From the NCBI GenBank assembly GCA_040398525.1, contig JBBATY010000009.1, positions 29,913 through 93,912 of the forward strand: 64,000 nucleotides of DNA, read 5' to 3'. Position 1 is the first letter of the stretch. Every line of letters begins with the position of its first letter. The position numbers were made by a program, and so were the translations under genes. Shown here one piece after another: positions 49,313-58,002 of the stretch. Source of the DNA: VFMC01 sp040398525. GTDB lineage: Bacteria; Actinomycetota; Acidimicrobiia; Acidimicrobiales; Ilumatobacteraceae. Below the pieces are notes generated by a model that saw only the letters and a program-made list of their open reading frames with translations, did not search any database and was not told where the DNA came from.

Positions 49313-51196
49313 GCCGGTAGCTGCCTCGGCTTCGTCGCCCGCACCAGGGCCCCCGTCAGCCCGAGCCTCGAGGTCGGCCCACTGCAGCAGTTGCATGATG
49401 CCTGCGATCGGAGCGAACAGCGTGCCGACCACCGAGGCGACGACGTTCACCACACCGAAGGACCAATCGGTGATCAGGAGCGCTGCGATCCCGACGGTCG
49501 GCGGGAGCACGCTCGCGAAGAAGACCGACACGCCGGCTAGGCCGAGTGAGCGCAATCGCATACCTTCCGTCAGCTCGGTGCTGCGCCGCAGCGGGTGCGA
49601 ACCGTGCAACGCAGCCGGGATGGCAACCGCCCAGCGAGCGAGGCACCAGATCACCACCGGGAACAGCACCACCGTGGTCATCGCCGACAGCGCAGCGACC
49701 GTGAGACCCCACGACATCCCGATCACCCGCCGCCGCGACCATGCCATGCCGACGAGCTCACGGAACGCCGGGGGAGTGCCCCGGTCGATCATCGCCTCCA
49801 CCATCAACATGGTGGTTACCGCCACTGTCGCGGTGGCGGGAAGCACGAACACGCCCCCGATCGCCAGCGCCAGAGCACCCCCCGAGCCCGACGAGCGGTC
49901 GGCCACGTCGGCCAGGTCACCGACGTCGGTGCCTCCAAGCACGATCACCTGGAGGAGGGCACCGAGCGCGCCGGCGATCGGGAGCAGCGCACCGACGCGC
50001 ATCACCTGCCGCGGCGCCCGACGAATGAACGTCAGCGCGGTCGACACGATCTGCCCGAGGCGGCGACGCACGACAAGAGGAGCGGTCACCACCGGCCGCC
50101 ACACCGTGGCGCGCAGGGCCATCACCAACGCCACCAGGACAGCGACGATGAGTAGGCCCATCGCCACCGGCCTGTCGAACAGACCGAACATCACGATCGA
50201 TGCTCGCCGGGTTGCCGAGCAGAACGCGTCCGTCACTGCGGTGCCCCCGCTCGGCAGGTCGACAGCGCCCCGACGACCCTCCTCGTCCGCCCACGACACC
50301 GGCTCGGACCACTGACGCTTCGAGATCGGACCGGTCGGGCCGTTGTTGAACGATGGTCGTTGCTCACCCCAGCGACCCTCGTAGCGGGCCCACCTCGGCA
50401 GCTGTGAGTCGTCGAGGAGCTCCACCTCGGCAGCCACGTCCTCGTGCGGGCCGCGGGTGTCGTCGCAGCCGAACCCGCTCGCCGCGCTCTTGCCGAACCA
50501 GCGAGCCGCACGGAAGTACGACGCGTGACTACCGGCGGCCACGTACACCACCGGACGGGTCCCGTCGACCACCTCGAGCACATCACCGCTCCAGTCCGAC
50601 AGCTCGGCCCCTTCGTGCTGTGCGAAGGCAACCTGGTACGGGCCGACCGACCGCGCCTCTGCCGCGTCGTCTGCCTTGAAGTGAACCTGGATCATCTCCC
50701 AGTCACCCTCGTGGCGGTCGTTCCAATCGTTGTAGAGGTAGAAGAACCAGTACTGCACGACCAACTCTCCGGGACGGCCATCCTCGGTGGCCACCCGGGC
50801 GAACACGGTCGGGGCGGTGCGCCATGCGTCGAACAACTCCTCGTAGTCGCACTTCGGTCGCAGCGCGTTGCCGGGATAGTCGAGATGCCAGCTGTCGTCA
50901 CCCGGATCGGGGAGATCCGCCTCGGTCGGTGCAGCGATGTCCTGGTCACCGCCGGTCAACACCACGCCATTGCGCCCGATGCCGTCCACACCGAGCACGG
51001 CCTCGGGATGCATCACCCGATACGGCTCACCGGGTCCACACGGCACCGGCTGCTCGACGACGCGCAGGAGGGGGAGGTAGGCATCGATCAGCTCGTGCTC
51101 GTCGGACCCGGCAGCCAACGCTGGCACGGCGCTCGCCACGAACAGCGACGACACGAGGACCGACACCCACACGACCACTCGGCACCATCCCCGCAC
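49301..51196 (-). CDS. Secreted/membrane protein with Vps62-like domain and C-terminal multi-helix membrane domain
   Basis: The 631-residue protein has a signal peptide (1-28), an extracellular Vps62-related domain (about 30-300) with VQYWFFYLYNDWNDRHEGDWEM, the HEGAEL turn and VVYVAAGSHASYF, then about seven hydrophobic helices (345 to 600) with a short basic cytoplasmic part between. The Vps62-like motifs are seen in fungi and scattered bacteria and have no settled function. The membrane half resembles no family I can name. GTG 51196 is preceded 8 nt upstream by TACGCT and begins the signal peptide. Its end overlaps the MttB3 stop. Confidence 0.75.
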   Translation of the reverse strand: MRGWCRVVVWVSVLVSSLFVASAVPALAAGSDEHELIDAYLPLLRVVEQPVPCGPGEPYRVMHPEAVLGVDGIGRNGVVLTGGDQDIAAPTEADLPDPGDDSWHLDYPGNALRPKCDYEELFDAWRTAPTVFARVATEDGRPGELVVQYWFFYLYNDWNDRHEGDWEMIQVHFKADDAAEARSVGPYQVAFAQHEGAELSDWSGDVLEVVDGTRPVVYVAAGSHASYFRAARWFGKSAASGFGCDDTRGPHEDVAAEVELLDDSQLPRWARYEGRWGEQRPSFNNGPTGPISKRQWSEPVSWADEEGRRGAVDLPSGGTAVTDAFCSATRRASIVMFGLFDRPVAMGLLIVAVLVALVMALRATVWRPVVTAPLVVRRRLGQIVSTALTFIRRAPRQVMRVGALLPIAGALGALLQVIVLGGTDVGDLADVADRSSGSGGALALAIGGVFVLPATATVAVTTMLMVEAMIDRGTPPAFRELVGMAWSRRRVIGMSWGLTVAALSAMTTVVLFPVVIWCLARWAVAIPAALHGSHPLRRSTELTEGMRLRSLGLAGVSVFFASVLPPTVGIAALLITDWSFGVVNVVASVVGTLFAPIAGIMQLLQWADLEARADGGPGAGDEAEAATGSAG

Positions 51197-51204
51197 GGGC
51201 GGCG

Positions 51205-51210
51205 AGCGTA
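51205..51210 (-). promoter_or_regulatory. -10-like hexamer for Vps62-like gene
   Basis: TACGCT on the minus strand, 8 nt before the GTG at 51196; supports that start and leaderless expression. Confidence 0.35.
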
Positions 51211-51334
51211 TCCGATGAGCCCCAAACCGGCGGGAGAGGACGGCCCGACGACGGGTCCGCTCGGTCCGATCCCCACACTCGTCCGTATTGACATAACGAT
51301 GATTATGGGCGTTCTGGTGTGGAGTGCCGACCGC

Positions 51335-51697
51335 TCAGCCGGGCCCGAGCCGACGCTGCGCGAGCGGCTCTGCGGCGTCCAGCAGCCACCGAAGCGCATC
51401 CCGCACCTCGGCCAGGCTCATCGGATGCTCGAGGTCGCGACGAGTGTCGGCGACCGCGCACTGCAGCACGAACACCTCGTCGTGCAGCGCATCGAGCTCG
51501 CGCCTGGCCATCACCAACTCGTCATCACCCAACGCGAGCTCCGCCGCACGCTGCCGAGCGACCCAGTCCCACTGCCGACAGCGCTGCGAACAGAACATTC
51601 GCGGCCGACCGGGGCCGACCCGCTCCGCCAGCGGGATCCGACACCACCGGCATCGCCGCTGTTGCCGGACCTCGCCCTCACTGGACAATTTCGTCAT
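51335..51697 (-). CDS. Small zinc-ribbon protein, possible DNA-binding autoregulator
   Basis: A 120-residue protein with Cys16, Cys19, Cys36 and Cys40 (RRCRWCR ... RMFCSQRCRQWDW), a C-x2-C-x16-C-x3-C zinc-binding pattern common in uncharacterised actinobacterial proteins with a CxxC and CSxxCRQ signature. The rest is helical and acidic with a likely coiled coil (ELVMARRELDALHDEVFVLQ, 63-82). I prefer the ATG at 51697 to one at 51826 because a -10-like TACTAT lies 6 nt upstream and a perfect palindrome is centred on this ATG. Function unknown; binding to its own start region is an inference. Confidence 0.65.
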   Translation of the reverse strand: MTKLSSEGEVRQQRRCRWCRIPLAERVGPGRPRMFCSQRCRQWDWVARQRAAELALGDDELVMARRELDALHDEVFVLQCAVADTRRDLEHPMSLAEVRDALRWLLDAAEPLAQRRLGPG

Positions 51698-51709
51698 GAC
51701 GAAATAGTA
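51688..51709 (-). promoter_or_regulatory. 18-bp perfect palindrome over start codon plus -10 element
   Basis: ATTTCGTCATGACGAAAT (51688-51705) reads the same on both strands and its centre is the ATG of the zinc-ribbon gene. TACTAT (51704-51709, minus strand) abuts it. With a leaderless transcript the palindrome covers the transcription start, an ideal repressor site. Confidence 0.65.
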
Positions 51710-51767
51710 CGCGAACGGGCGGATCCGTGACGGATCACTGCCGTGCGCCGCTTCCGACAGCTGACCG

Positions 51768-52637
51768 TCAGGCGTCCATGCCGAACCGTGCGGCCAGCCC
51801 GGCCGCCAGCTCGTCGAGACGCTCACCCGGCAGCGGTGGCAGCATCACGCGTGTCACCCCGAGCTCGGCGAGCTGCTCGATGCGCGTCGACATCTCGTCG
51901 AACGTCCGCCCGCCTCCCCCGGCGGTGAGCTCGACCTCGTTCGGGTCGCGGCCGAGCACCGCGCACTCGTCGCGGACCATTGCGAACGATGCGCTCAGCT
52001 CATCGATGCTGCCGCTCCCGGGGAAGAACCCGTCGCCGATCCGGGCTGCGCGACGTGCGGCCGGCGCCGTGTGGCCGCCGATCACGATCGGGATGGTCCC
52101 CCGAACCGGCCTGGGCCGGCTGATGCATCGCTCGAACGAGGTATAGGTGCTCGAGAAGGTGGTCTTGTCGCCCGTCCACAGCGCACGGAGTGCGCCCACG
52201 TAGTCGTCGTGCCGCCGCCCACGGTCCTCGAAGGGGACACCGAGCGCGTCGAACTCCTCGCGCAACCAGCCGACTCCGGTGCCGAGGATCACCCGACCGC
52301 CACTCAAGGCATCGAGCGTGGCGACCTCCTTGGCCACCACCAGCGGGTTGCGCTGGGGCAGGATCAAGATGCCCGTCCCCAGTTTGATGCGCTCGGTCAC
52401 CGCAGCGACGTAGGTCAGCCAGATGAGCGGATCGGGCAAGTCGAACTCCTCGGCTCCGCCGGCCATCTTGCCGGAGCGGTCGTAGGGGTACTGCGACTCG
52501 TAGCCCGAGGGCACGACGACGTGCTCGACGGTCCAGAGCGACTCGAAGCCGAGTTGTTCGGCACGAACGGCGAGTTGCCGCGCCCCAGCTGCCGACGACC
52601 CCATACCGGTGTTGGCGAAGATCAATCCGAATCTCAT
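51768..52637 (-). CDS. Luciferase-like oxidoreductase, probably F420-dependent
   Basis: A 289-residue LLM protein: MRFGLIFANTGMGSSA start, LGFESLWTVEHVVVPSGYES, VAAVTERIKLGTGILILPQRNPLVVAKEVATLDALSGGRVILGTGVGW. These are typical of actinobacterial F420-type members, but the flavin cannot be told from sequence alone. TAGGGT lies 6 nt before the ATG at 52637. Stands alone downstream of the RpiR gene (43-bp gap). Confidence 0.82.
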   Translation of the reverse strand: MRFGLIFANTGMGSSAAGARQLAVRAEQLGFESLWTVEHVVVPSGYESQYPYDRSGKMAGGAEEFDLPDPLIWLTYVAAVTERIKLGTGILILPQRNPLVVAKEVATLDALSGGRVILGTGVGWLREEFDALGVPFEDRGRRHDDYVGALRALWTGDKTTFSSTYTSFERCISRPRPVRGTIPIVIGGHTAPAARRAARIGDGFFPGSGSIDELSASFAMVRDECAVLGRDPNEVELTAGGGGRTFDEMSTRIEQLAELGVTRVMLPPLPGERLDELAAGLAARFGMDA

Positions 52638-52643
52638 GGCGGC

Positions 52644-52649
52644 ACCCTA
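52644..52649 (-). promoter_or_regulatory. -10-like hexamer for LLM oxidoreductase
   Basis: TAGGGT on the minus strand, 6 nt before the ATG at 52637. Confidence 0.35.
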
Positions 52650-52680
52650 GGCGGGCATCACCACCACCGACGCAGTTGCA

Positions 52681-53517
52681 TCACTGGTCGGTGAACGACT
52701 GCCTCCACACCGCCTCGAGGCGATCGAGCCGCGTCGTGGCCACCTCGCGCAGTTGTTCCGCAACCGCTGCCACGAACAGGTTGAACACCGCCAGCGTGCC
52801 GACATGGCTGTCGAAGGGCCCCGAGCTGGCCGCGCTGATCACGAAGGTTGCATCGGCCACAGCAGCGAGAGGCGACAGGACGCTGTCGGTGAGCGCGACC
52901 GACCAGACCCCTGCGGCCGCCGCAGTCCGGGCGGCGTCGACCACCCAGCGCTCGTAGCGCCGCAGATCGAGCACGACGAGCACATCGGTCGAGCGCAGCA
53001 GCGCCAGATGGCGGGCGACGGCGATCTCGTTGCCGTCGACGAGGACGACGTCGTCGCGCAGCACCCCGAGATCGCCGGCGAACTGCTGGGCCACACCACG
53101 CGACGCGTCACCCGACAGGACGAGCACCCGCGCCGTCTGATCGGCGAGCCGCCGTGCCGCGATGTCGAGGGTCGCTGCATCGACGCCCGAGAGCGACGAC
53201 TGCACGTTCGACCGCTCGACGGCTGACAGCTGCTCGACGAGTGGACCGCCCGACTGCTCGCGGATGCGCTCCGCAGCAGGGCGCAGCTGCCGACCGAGAT
53301 CGTCGCGGACCGACGCCTGCAGGCCCGTGAAGCCGTCGAACCCGAGCTTCGCGGCGAGCCGCACCACCGTCGCTGCCCCAGCACCCGCTGCGCTGGCGAG
53401 ATCGGCAACCGTCCCGAACGCGACGAGCTGCGGCCGAGCCAGGACCACCTCGGCCACGAGCCGTTCCGACCGGGTCAGCGACCCACTCAGCTCCCCGATC
53501 CGAGCAGCGACGTCCAC
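52681..53517 (-). CDS. RpiR/MurR-family transcriptional regulator with SIS domain
   Basis: The 278-residue protein has an N-terminal HTH of the RpiR type (SLTRSERLVAEVVLARPQLVAFGTVADLA, GAATVVRLAAKLGFDGF) and a SIS domain (VLVLSGDASRGVAQQFAGDLG, DVLVVLDLRRYERWVVDAART) that in relatives binds a sugar phosphate. GTG 53517 was chosen because TACACT (53524-53529) lies 6 nt upstream; a longer start at 53550 would overlap the promoter. It diverges from a 2-oxoglutarate oxygenase, and an inverted repeat sits between them. Likely represses or activates that oxygenase gene. Confidence 0.85.
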   Translation of the reverse strand: MDVAARIGELSGSLTRSERLVAEVVLARPQLVAFGTVADLASAAGAGAATVVRLAAKLGFDGFTGLQASVRDDLGRQLRPAAERIREQSGGPLVEQLSAVERSNVQSSLSGVDAATLDIAARRLADQTARVLVLSGDASRGVAQQFAGDLGVLRDDVVLVDGNEIAVARHLALLRSTDVLVVLDLRRYERWVVDAARTAAAAGVWSVALTDSVLSPLAAVADATFVISAASSGPFDSHVGTLAVFNLFVAAVAEQLREVATTRLDRLEAVWRQSFTDQ

Positions 53518-53559
53518 GGTCGGAGTGTACCAACCACGATCCCGCGGCACTGGTTGATC

Positions 53560-53587
53560 TGTTCCAGCTTGTGTAGTATCTGGAACA
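53560..53587. promoter_or_regulatory. Inverted repeat operator between RpiR and oxygenase genes
   Basis: TGTTCCAG (53560-53567) and CTGGAACA (53580-53587) are perfect inverted arms 20 bp apart, two helical turns. The right arm covers the -10-like TAGTAT (53574-53579) to ATG (53587) segment of the oxygenase gene. This is the obvious candidate site for the RpiR protein. Confidence 0.65.
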
Positions 53588-54555
53588 TGTCTTCCGTGCT
53601 GGTCGCTGCCTCCTCCGCACCCGTGGCTCCGTTCGTCGTGGAGGTCCCACCCTTCTCACTGCCGACACCGACCGGCGCGGTCGACGCCGAGGCGCTCGTT
53701 GCTGCCGCCGGACGCGCTGGCCGATTGCTGCCAGCAGCGGCCTACGAGGCGCTCACCTCATTCGCTGACGAGCCCCACCGGAGCGGCGCCATGCTGCTCC
53801 GCGGCATCGCCATCGGCGAGCTTCCCCCCACACCGTCGAGCCCGACCGCCCCGACCGGGAAGGATCTGCGCACCGAGATGGTCCTGCTCACCGTGGCACG
53901 GGTGCTCGGCCAACCTGTCGGCTACCTCCCCGAGCACGGGGGCGACCTCGTCCAGCAGATCGTCCCCACTCAGACCGCGAGCAACCGCCAGGTGTCGACC
54001 TCGTCGAAGGTCGAGCTGATGTTCCACACCGAGGCCGCCTTCCATCCACATCGTCCTCGTTACCTGCTGCTCCTCTGCCTCCGCGGCGACAGCGAGGCAC
54101 GCACCACCCTGGCCTCGATCGGCGAAGTGCTCCCCCACCTTCCCGCTGATGTCGTCGACACCTTGTTCGAGCCCCGGTTCCGCACAGCAGTCGACGAGAG
54201 CTACCTCCACGGCCGCCGGAACGTGCTCGGCCCGTGCATGCCGGTGCTGTCCGGAGCCGCCGATGCACCGACGCTGGTGTTCGATGCCGACCTGATGGTT
54301 GGCGTCGATGCCGCCGCCGACGATGCGCTGCGCACGCTGTCGGCTGCGATCGCCGAGCACCACGTGGCGATCGCGCTCGAGGCTGGCGACCTGCTGGTCG
54401 TCGACAACACCGTCGCAGTGCACGGCCGGTCACCCTTCAGGCCGCGCTTTGACGGCACTGACCGGTGGCTCCAACGGGCATTCGTCGTGAGCGACCTCGC
54501 GCCCAGCGCTGCCGATCGACACGGCCGGACCATCGTCACCCGCTTCGGCGTCTGA
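53587..54555 (+). CDS. Fe(II)/2-oxoglutarate oxygenase (clavaminate synthase / asparagine oxygenase-like)
   Basis: The 322-residue protein shows the iron triad His147-x-Glu149 (LMFHTEAAFHPHRPRYLLLLCLRGD) and His279 (TVAVHGRSPF), with Arg293 or Arg297 to hold 2-oxoglutarate. The HxE in place of HxD and the layout match clavaminate synthase-like amino acid hydroxylases such as AsnO or arginine hydroxylases. No biosynthetic NRPS is near. ATG 53587 is 7 nt after TAGTAT, hence leaderless, rather than the longer frame from 53554. Controlled probably by the adjacent RpiR. Overlaps tail to tail by 20 bases with an acyltransferase. Confidence 0.82.
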   Translation: MSSVLVAASSAPVAPFVVEVPPFSLPTPTGAVDAEALVAAAGRAGRLLPAAAYEALTSFADEPHRSGAMLLRGIAIGELPPTPSSPTAPTGKDLRTEMVLLTVARVLGQPVGYLPEHGGDLVQQIVPTQTASNRQVSTSSKVELMFHTEAAFHPHRPRYLLLLCLRGDSEARTTLASIGEVLPHLPADVVDTLFEPRFRTAVDESYLHGRRNVLGPCMPVLSGAADAPTLVFDADLMVGVDAAADDALRTLSAAIAEHHVAIALEAGDLLVVDNTVAVHGRSPFRPRFDGTDRWLQRAFVVSDLAPSAADRHGRTIVTRFGV

Positions 54556-55651
54556 CGACGTCGGCCCCGCCCACCGCAACGACCGACGCCTGCGGCACGC
54601 GCAACGCACGGCTCCAGCGGATCGCCGGACGCTCGACGGCCCACCAGAGCACCCACCCGGCGCCGATGGATGCTGCGACCATTGGAACGAGCATCACCGC
54701 CTCCGCCCAGGCGCTGTCGCCGAGCAGGCGGGACCGCAGCCACTCGACCACGCCGATCACCGGAGCGTGGATCAGGTAGAGGCTGTAGCTGATCGTGCCG
54801 AGGAACTGCACCGACCGCCAGCGCAGCCATCGCGACATCCGGTCCCCGTGCGTCGCAGCCATCACCAGCGGGGCGGTCACGACGACCGTGGCCACCATCT
54901 GCTCGCGGTGCACGACCCAGGCGAGCGCGAGCAGGCCGTGGAACCCCCACCACAGCCGAGCATCGATCAGAGCGGCCGCTCGCCAACACACGAGCACGCC
55001 GGAGACGAACGCGAACCAGTAGGCGATGAACTCCGGCCGGGGCGCGAGGCTCCATCCGACGACGGGCCATACGAGGGCCGTCGCTGCCAGCACCGTGGCC
55101 CACCCTTGCCATCCACCGGGTCGACGACGTTCGTGGACCTGCATCCACCACAGGACGAGAGCGAACGCGGCATAGAACTGCATCTCGAGGTACAGGGTCC
55201 AGTGCACACCGTTCACGAGCCTCACGCCCAGCAGATGCGGCAGGTATGCCAGGTGGGCCAACCACGACCCGATCCCGGGCGGGGCATATGCCTCCTGCTT
55301 CACCCGTGCCGCCACGACGCTGACCGTCACGGCGACCACGAGCGAGGCGTAGTACGGCGGCGACAGCCGCACCAGACGTCGGGTGAGGAAGTTCGCCATC
55401 CGCGGCCCGTCCATCTCGACGGGCAGCAGGCTGTGAGCGATCACGAAACCGCTCACGACGAAGAAGACCAGCACCCCCATCCCGCCGCGGAGCACGAGCC
55501 ACTCGTAGAGCACGCCCGGCAGCACCGGAGCGAGCTCCGGGATCCTCAGGTGGTTGAAGACGACCCACAGGCAGGCCAAGCCGCGCAGGCCGTCCACGAA
55601 GCAGAAGTGACGACCACTCGGGTGGCTCACCTGCAGACCTGGCGAGGTCAC
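54536..55651 (-). CDS. Membrane acyltransferase (acyltransferase 3 / OafA-type), copy A
   Basis: A 371-residue integral membrane acyltransferase with FVDGLRGLACLWVVFNHL at the N-terminus, FFVVSGFVIAHS and about ten helices. The family transfers acyl groups to surface glycans or lipids. GTG 55651 overlaps the stop of the upstream copy (GTGA), so the two are translationally coupled. It resembles its neighbour along the whole length, which points to tandem duplication. Confidence 0.88.
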   Translation of the reverse strand: MTSPGLQVSHPSGRHFCFVDGLRGLACLWVVFNHLRIPELAPVLPGVLYEWLVLRGGMGVLVFFVVSGFVIAHSLLPVEMDGPRMANFLTRRLVRLSPPYYASLVVAVTVSVVAARVKQEAYAPPGIGSWLAHLAYLPHLLGVRLVNGVHWTLYLEMQFYAAFALVLWWMQVHERRRPGGWQGWATVLAATALVWPVVGWSLAPRPEFIAYWFAFVSGVLVCWRAAALIDARLWWGFHGLLALAWVVHREQMVATVVVTAPLVMAATHGDRMSRWLRWRSVQFLGTISYSLYLIHAPVIGVVEWLRSRLLGDSAWAEAVMLVPMVAASIGAGWVLWWAVERPAIRWSRALRVPQASVVAVGGADVVRRRSG

Positions 55652-56751
55652 GATGTCACGACGACCGGCTCGACCGGCCGGCGCAGGGAGCGACTCCAGG
55701 TCAGCGCCGGCAGCTCGACCCGACGATGGAACGCTGCGGCGACCGCAAGCGATGCGAGCACCGCGGGCACGATCATCAGCGCCTGGCCCGTCGCACCGAC
55801 CCCCAGCAGCTGTTCGCCGAACCAGTCGACCACGCCGATCACGGGGGCATGGACGAGGTACAGGCTGTACGAGACTGCCCCGAGCCGCTGCAGCGGGCGC
55901 TGACCCAACCAGCGCTGCATCCGGTCGCCGACCGTTGCGACGTGCAGCAGCGGGCCGGTCAGCACGACGGCACCGACGAGCGGATCCCCCCACCGCAGCC
56001 AGGCTGCGCCGAGGATCACGTGGTACAGCCAGTACAGGCCGACGTCGAGCGCCCCCTGCCAGAGCCACCACGTGAATGCTCCCGACAGGAAGGCGAACGC
56101 ATAGGCGCCGAGATGGGTCTGGTTGACGAGCTCGAGCCCACGGAGCGGCCAGATCGCTGCCAGGACGGCCAGCACCATCAGAGCCGACTGCTCGAGCTCG
56201 ATCGATCGGGACGCGAGCCGCTGCAGGACCCACACGACGAGCGCGAACCCCACGTAGAACTGCATCTCGATCGCCAAGGTCCAGAACACAGCGTTGATCG
56301 GTTCGGCCTCGACCAAGCCGGGAAGGTAGGCGAGGTGGGCGACCACCGAACCGACCGACGGAGCCTGTCCTCCGTCGCCGCGCACCACCGAGCCCCCGAC
56401 CGTCACCACCACAGCGAGCGCGATCGCGACGTAATACGGGGGTGAGAGCCGCATCCACCGACGCGTCAGGAACCTGCCGATGCGACCTGCGTCGACGGAC
56501 GCCCCACCCGGCACGGCATCACGCCACGACTGCGCGATCACGAAGCCGCTCAGCACGAAGAACACCATCACCCCGACGATCCCACTGTCGAACACCCAGC
56601 GGCTCACGCCAGCAGGCAGCTCGGCCGCGAGCGCATCGACGTGGAGATGGTCCAGCACAACCCAGAGGCACGCCAAGCCACGGAGGCCGTCGAGGAACCG
56701 CAGATGCCCCTGGGAAACAGGGTCCACGGGCACACGGGTGCGCTGCGCCAT
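55648..56751 (-). CDS. Membrane acyltransferase (acyltransferase 3 / OafA-type), copy B
   Basis: The 367-residue paralogue: FLDGLRGLACLWVVLDHL, VMVFFVLSGFVIAQSW, NAVFWTLAIEMQFYVGFALV and a C-terminal YSLYLVHAPVIGVVDW, all matching copy A. The ATG at 56751 begins just before the first conserved segment; a frame from 56871 would run over the divergent threonine aldolase start. First gene of a two-gene operon, 73 bp from threonine aldolase. Confidence 0.88.
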   Translation of the reverse strand: MAQRTRVPVDPVSQGHLRFLDGLRGLACLWVVLDHLHVDALAAELPAGVSRWVFDSGIVGVMVFFVLSGFVIAQSWRDAVPGGASVDAGRIGRFLTRRWMRLSPPYYVAIALAVVVTVGGSVVRGDGGQAPSVGSVVAHLAYLPGLVEAEPINAVFWTLAIEMQFYVGFALVVWVLQRLASRSIELEQSALMVLAVLAAIWPLRGLELVNQTHLGAYAFAFLSGAFTWWLWQGALDVGLYWLYHVILGAAWLRWGDPLVGAVVLTGPLLHVATVGDRMQRWLGQRPLQRLGAVSYSLYLVHAPVIGVVDWFGEQLLGVGATGQALMIVPAVLASLAVAAAFHRRVELPALTWSRSLRRPVEPVVVTS

Positions 56752-56824
56752 GCACGCGAGCCTGACCCTGCGACCAGGCGCCCACCAGGTCCCGTCCGGC
56801 TCTGCCGCCAGGCAGAATGGCCTG

Positions 56825-57907
56825 ATGGACACGTTCCCCCCTCCCCCGTCGCGCGCCTTCGCCAGCGACAACGCAGCCGGCGCCCACCCGGCGGTGCTCG
56901 GCGCACTCGTCGAGTCGAACGAGGGACATGCCCTTGCCTATGGGGCCGATCGGTGGACGGCCGAGGCCGAGGACCGCTTCCGCGACCTCTTCGGGCCCCA
57001 GACGTCGAGCCTGCTGGTGTGGAACGGGACCGGGGCCAATGTGCTGGCTCTGGCGGCGATGATCCGGCCGGCCGACTGCGTGGTCTGCAGCTCCTGGGCC
57101 CACATCGCTGTCGACGAGACGGGCGCGCCCGAACGCGCGCTCGGCGCCAAGCTCTTCACCTTGCCGAGCACCGACGGCAAGGTCATTCCCGAGCAGCTCG
57201 CCGACGTCGCCCACTGGATCGGCGACGTCCACCATGCGCAGCCGGGGGTGCTCTCGATCACCCAGAGCACCGAGCTCGGCACCGTCTACTCGGCGGACGA
57301 GATCGCGGCGCTCTGCGACGCGGCACATCGGCTCGGGATGCTCGTCCACCTCGACGGGGCCCGCCTGGCCAACGCCACAGCCGCCCTCGGCGGCACTCGC
57401 CAGGCATTGCGGTCGTTCACGGTCGACGCAGGTGTCGATGTCGTCAGCTTCGGCATGACCAAGGCTGGGGCCGCCTTCGGCGAGGCGGTCATCTTCCTCC
57501 GGCCCGATCTCGCAACCAGGGCCCCGTTCATCCGCAAGCAGGTGACCCAGCTCCCCTCGAAGATGCGGTTCGTCGCCGCCCAGGCCAACGCGCTCCTCCA
57601 CGACGATCTGTGGATCCGCCTGGCAGAGCACGCGAACGGGATGGCGACTCGGCTCCATCAGGCCACCGCATCGATTCCCGGGGTCGCCTTCGACGCCGCC
57701 CCCCAGGTGAACAGCGTCTTCCCCATCCTTCCGCCGGACGTGATCGAGCCGCTGCGCCAGTGGTGCTTCTTCTGGCCGTGGGACGTGTCGCGGCACCAGG
57801 TGCGCTGGATGACGGCGTGGGACACGACCGTGGACGATGTTGACCGGTTCGCCGCCGGTGTGACGTACGTCATGACCCGGAAATCCTTGTCGTCTGCAAT
57901 TGACTGA
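56825..57907 (+). CDS. Low-specificity L-threonine aldolase
   Basis: A 360-residue PLP enzyme that splits threonine or allo-threonine to glycine and acetaldehyde. FASDNAAGAHPAVL at the start, HLDGARLANATAALG (Asp177, Arg180) and VSFGMTKAGAAFGEAVIF with PLP Lys213 are diagnostic. Length is normal. CAGAAT 6 nt upstream hints at a leaderless start at 56825. The promoter of whiB begins inside its last codons. As a source or sink of glycine it could tie to sarcosine breakdown, but position gives no proof. Confidence 0.9.
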   Translation: MDTFPPPPSRAFASDNAAGAHPAVLGALVESNEGHALAYGADRWTAEAEDRFRDLFGPQTSSLLVWNGTGANVLALAAMIRPADCVVCSSWAHIAVDETGAPERALGAKLFTLPSTDGKVIPEQLADVAHWIGDVHHAQPGVLSITQSTELGTVYSADEIAALCDAAHRLGMLVHLDGARLANATAALGGTRQALRSFTVDAGVDVVSFGMTKAGAAFGEAVIFLRPDLATRAPFIRKQVTQLPSKMRFVAAQANALLHDDLWIRLAEHANGMATRLHQATASIPGVAFDAAPQVNSVFPILPPDVIEPLRQWCFFWPWDVSRHQVRWMTAWDTTVDDVDRFAAGVTYVMTRKSLSSAID

Positions 57908-58002
57908 CTGAAGGGCTCTGGTACCATTCGGCCAAGATCCGGGGTCCTCCGGGGGTCGGCTGAGACCGAAGCCCGGGGGCGCTGAGGGGCAACCGCCGGA
58001 TC
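57900..58002 (+). promoter_or_regulatory. whiB promoter and structured leader RNA
   Basis: TTGACT (57900-57905) and TACCAT (57922-57927), 16 bp apart, make a strong promoter that starts inside the threonine aldolase end. Predicted start about 57934. The leader then forms a closing helix GATCCGG (57936-57942) with CCGGATC (57996-58002), and an inner hairpin TCGG-CTGAGA-CCGA (57956-57969). The CTGAGA loop recalls TPP riboswitches but the rest of that motif is absent. Class unknown. Confidence 0.5.

Noticed and set aside
55652..56458. 640-residue form of the acyltransferase at 54536
   Set aside because: The extra N-terminal part is an out-of-frame shadow of the upstream acyltransferase; GTG 55651 overlaps the upstream stop.
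57954..57975. TPP riboswitch upstream of whiB because of GGGGG...CTGAGA
   Set aside because: The second conserved half (the GAACCTGA and GCGTAGGGA parts) is absent and the gene is not a thiamine gene; kept only as an unclassified structured leader.
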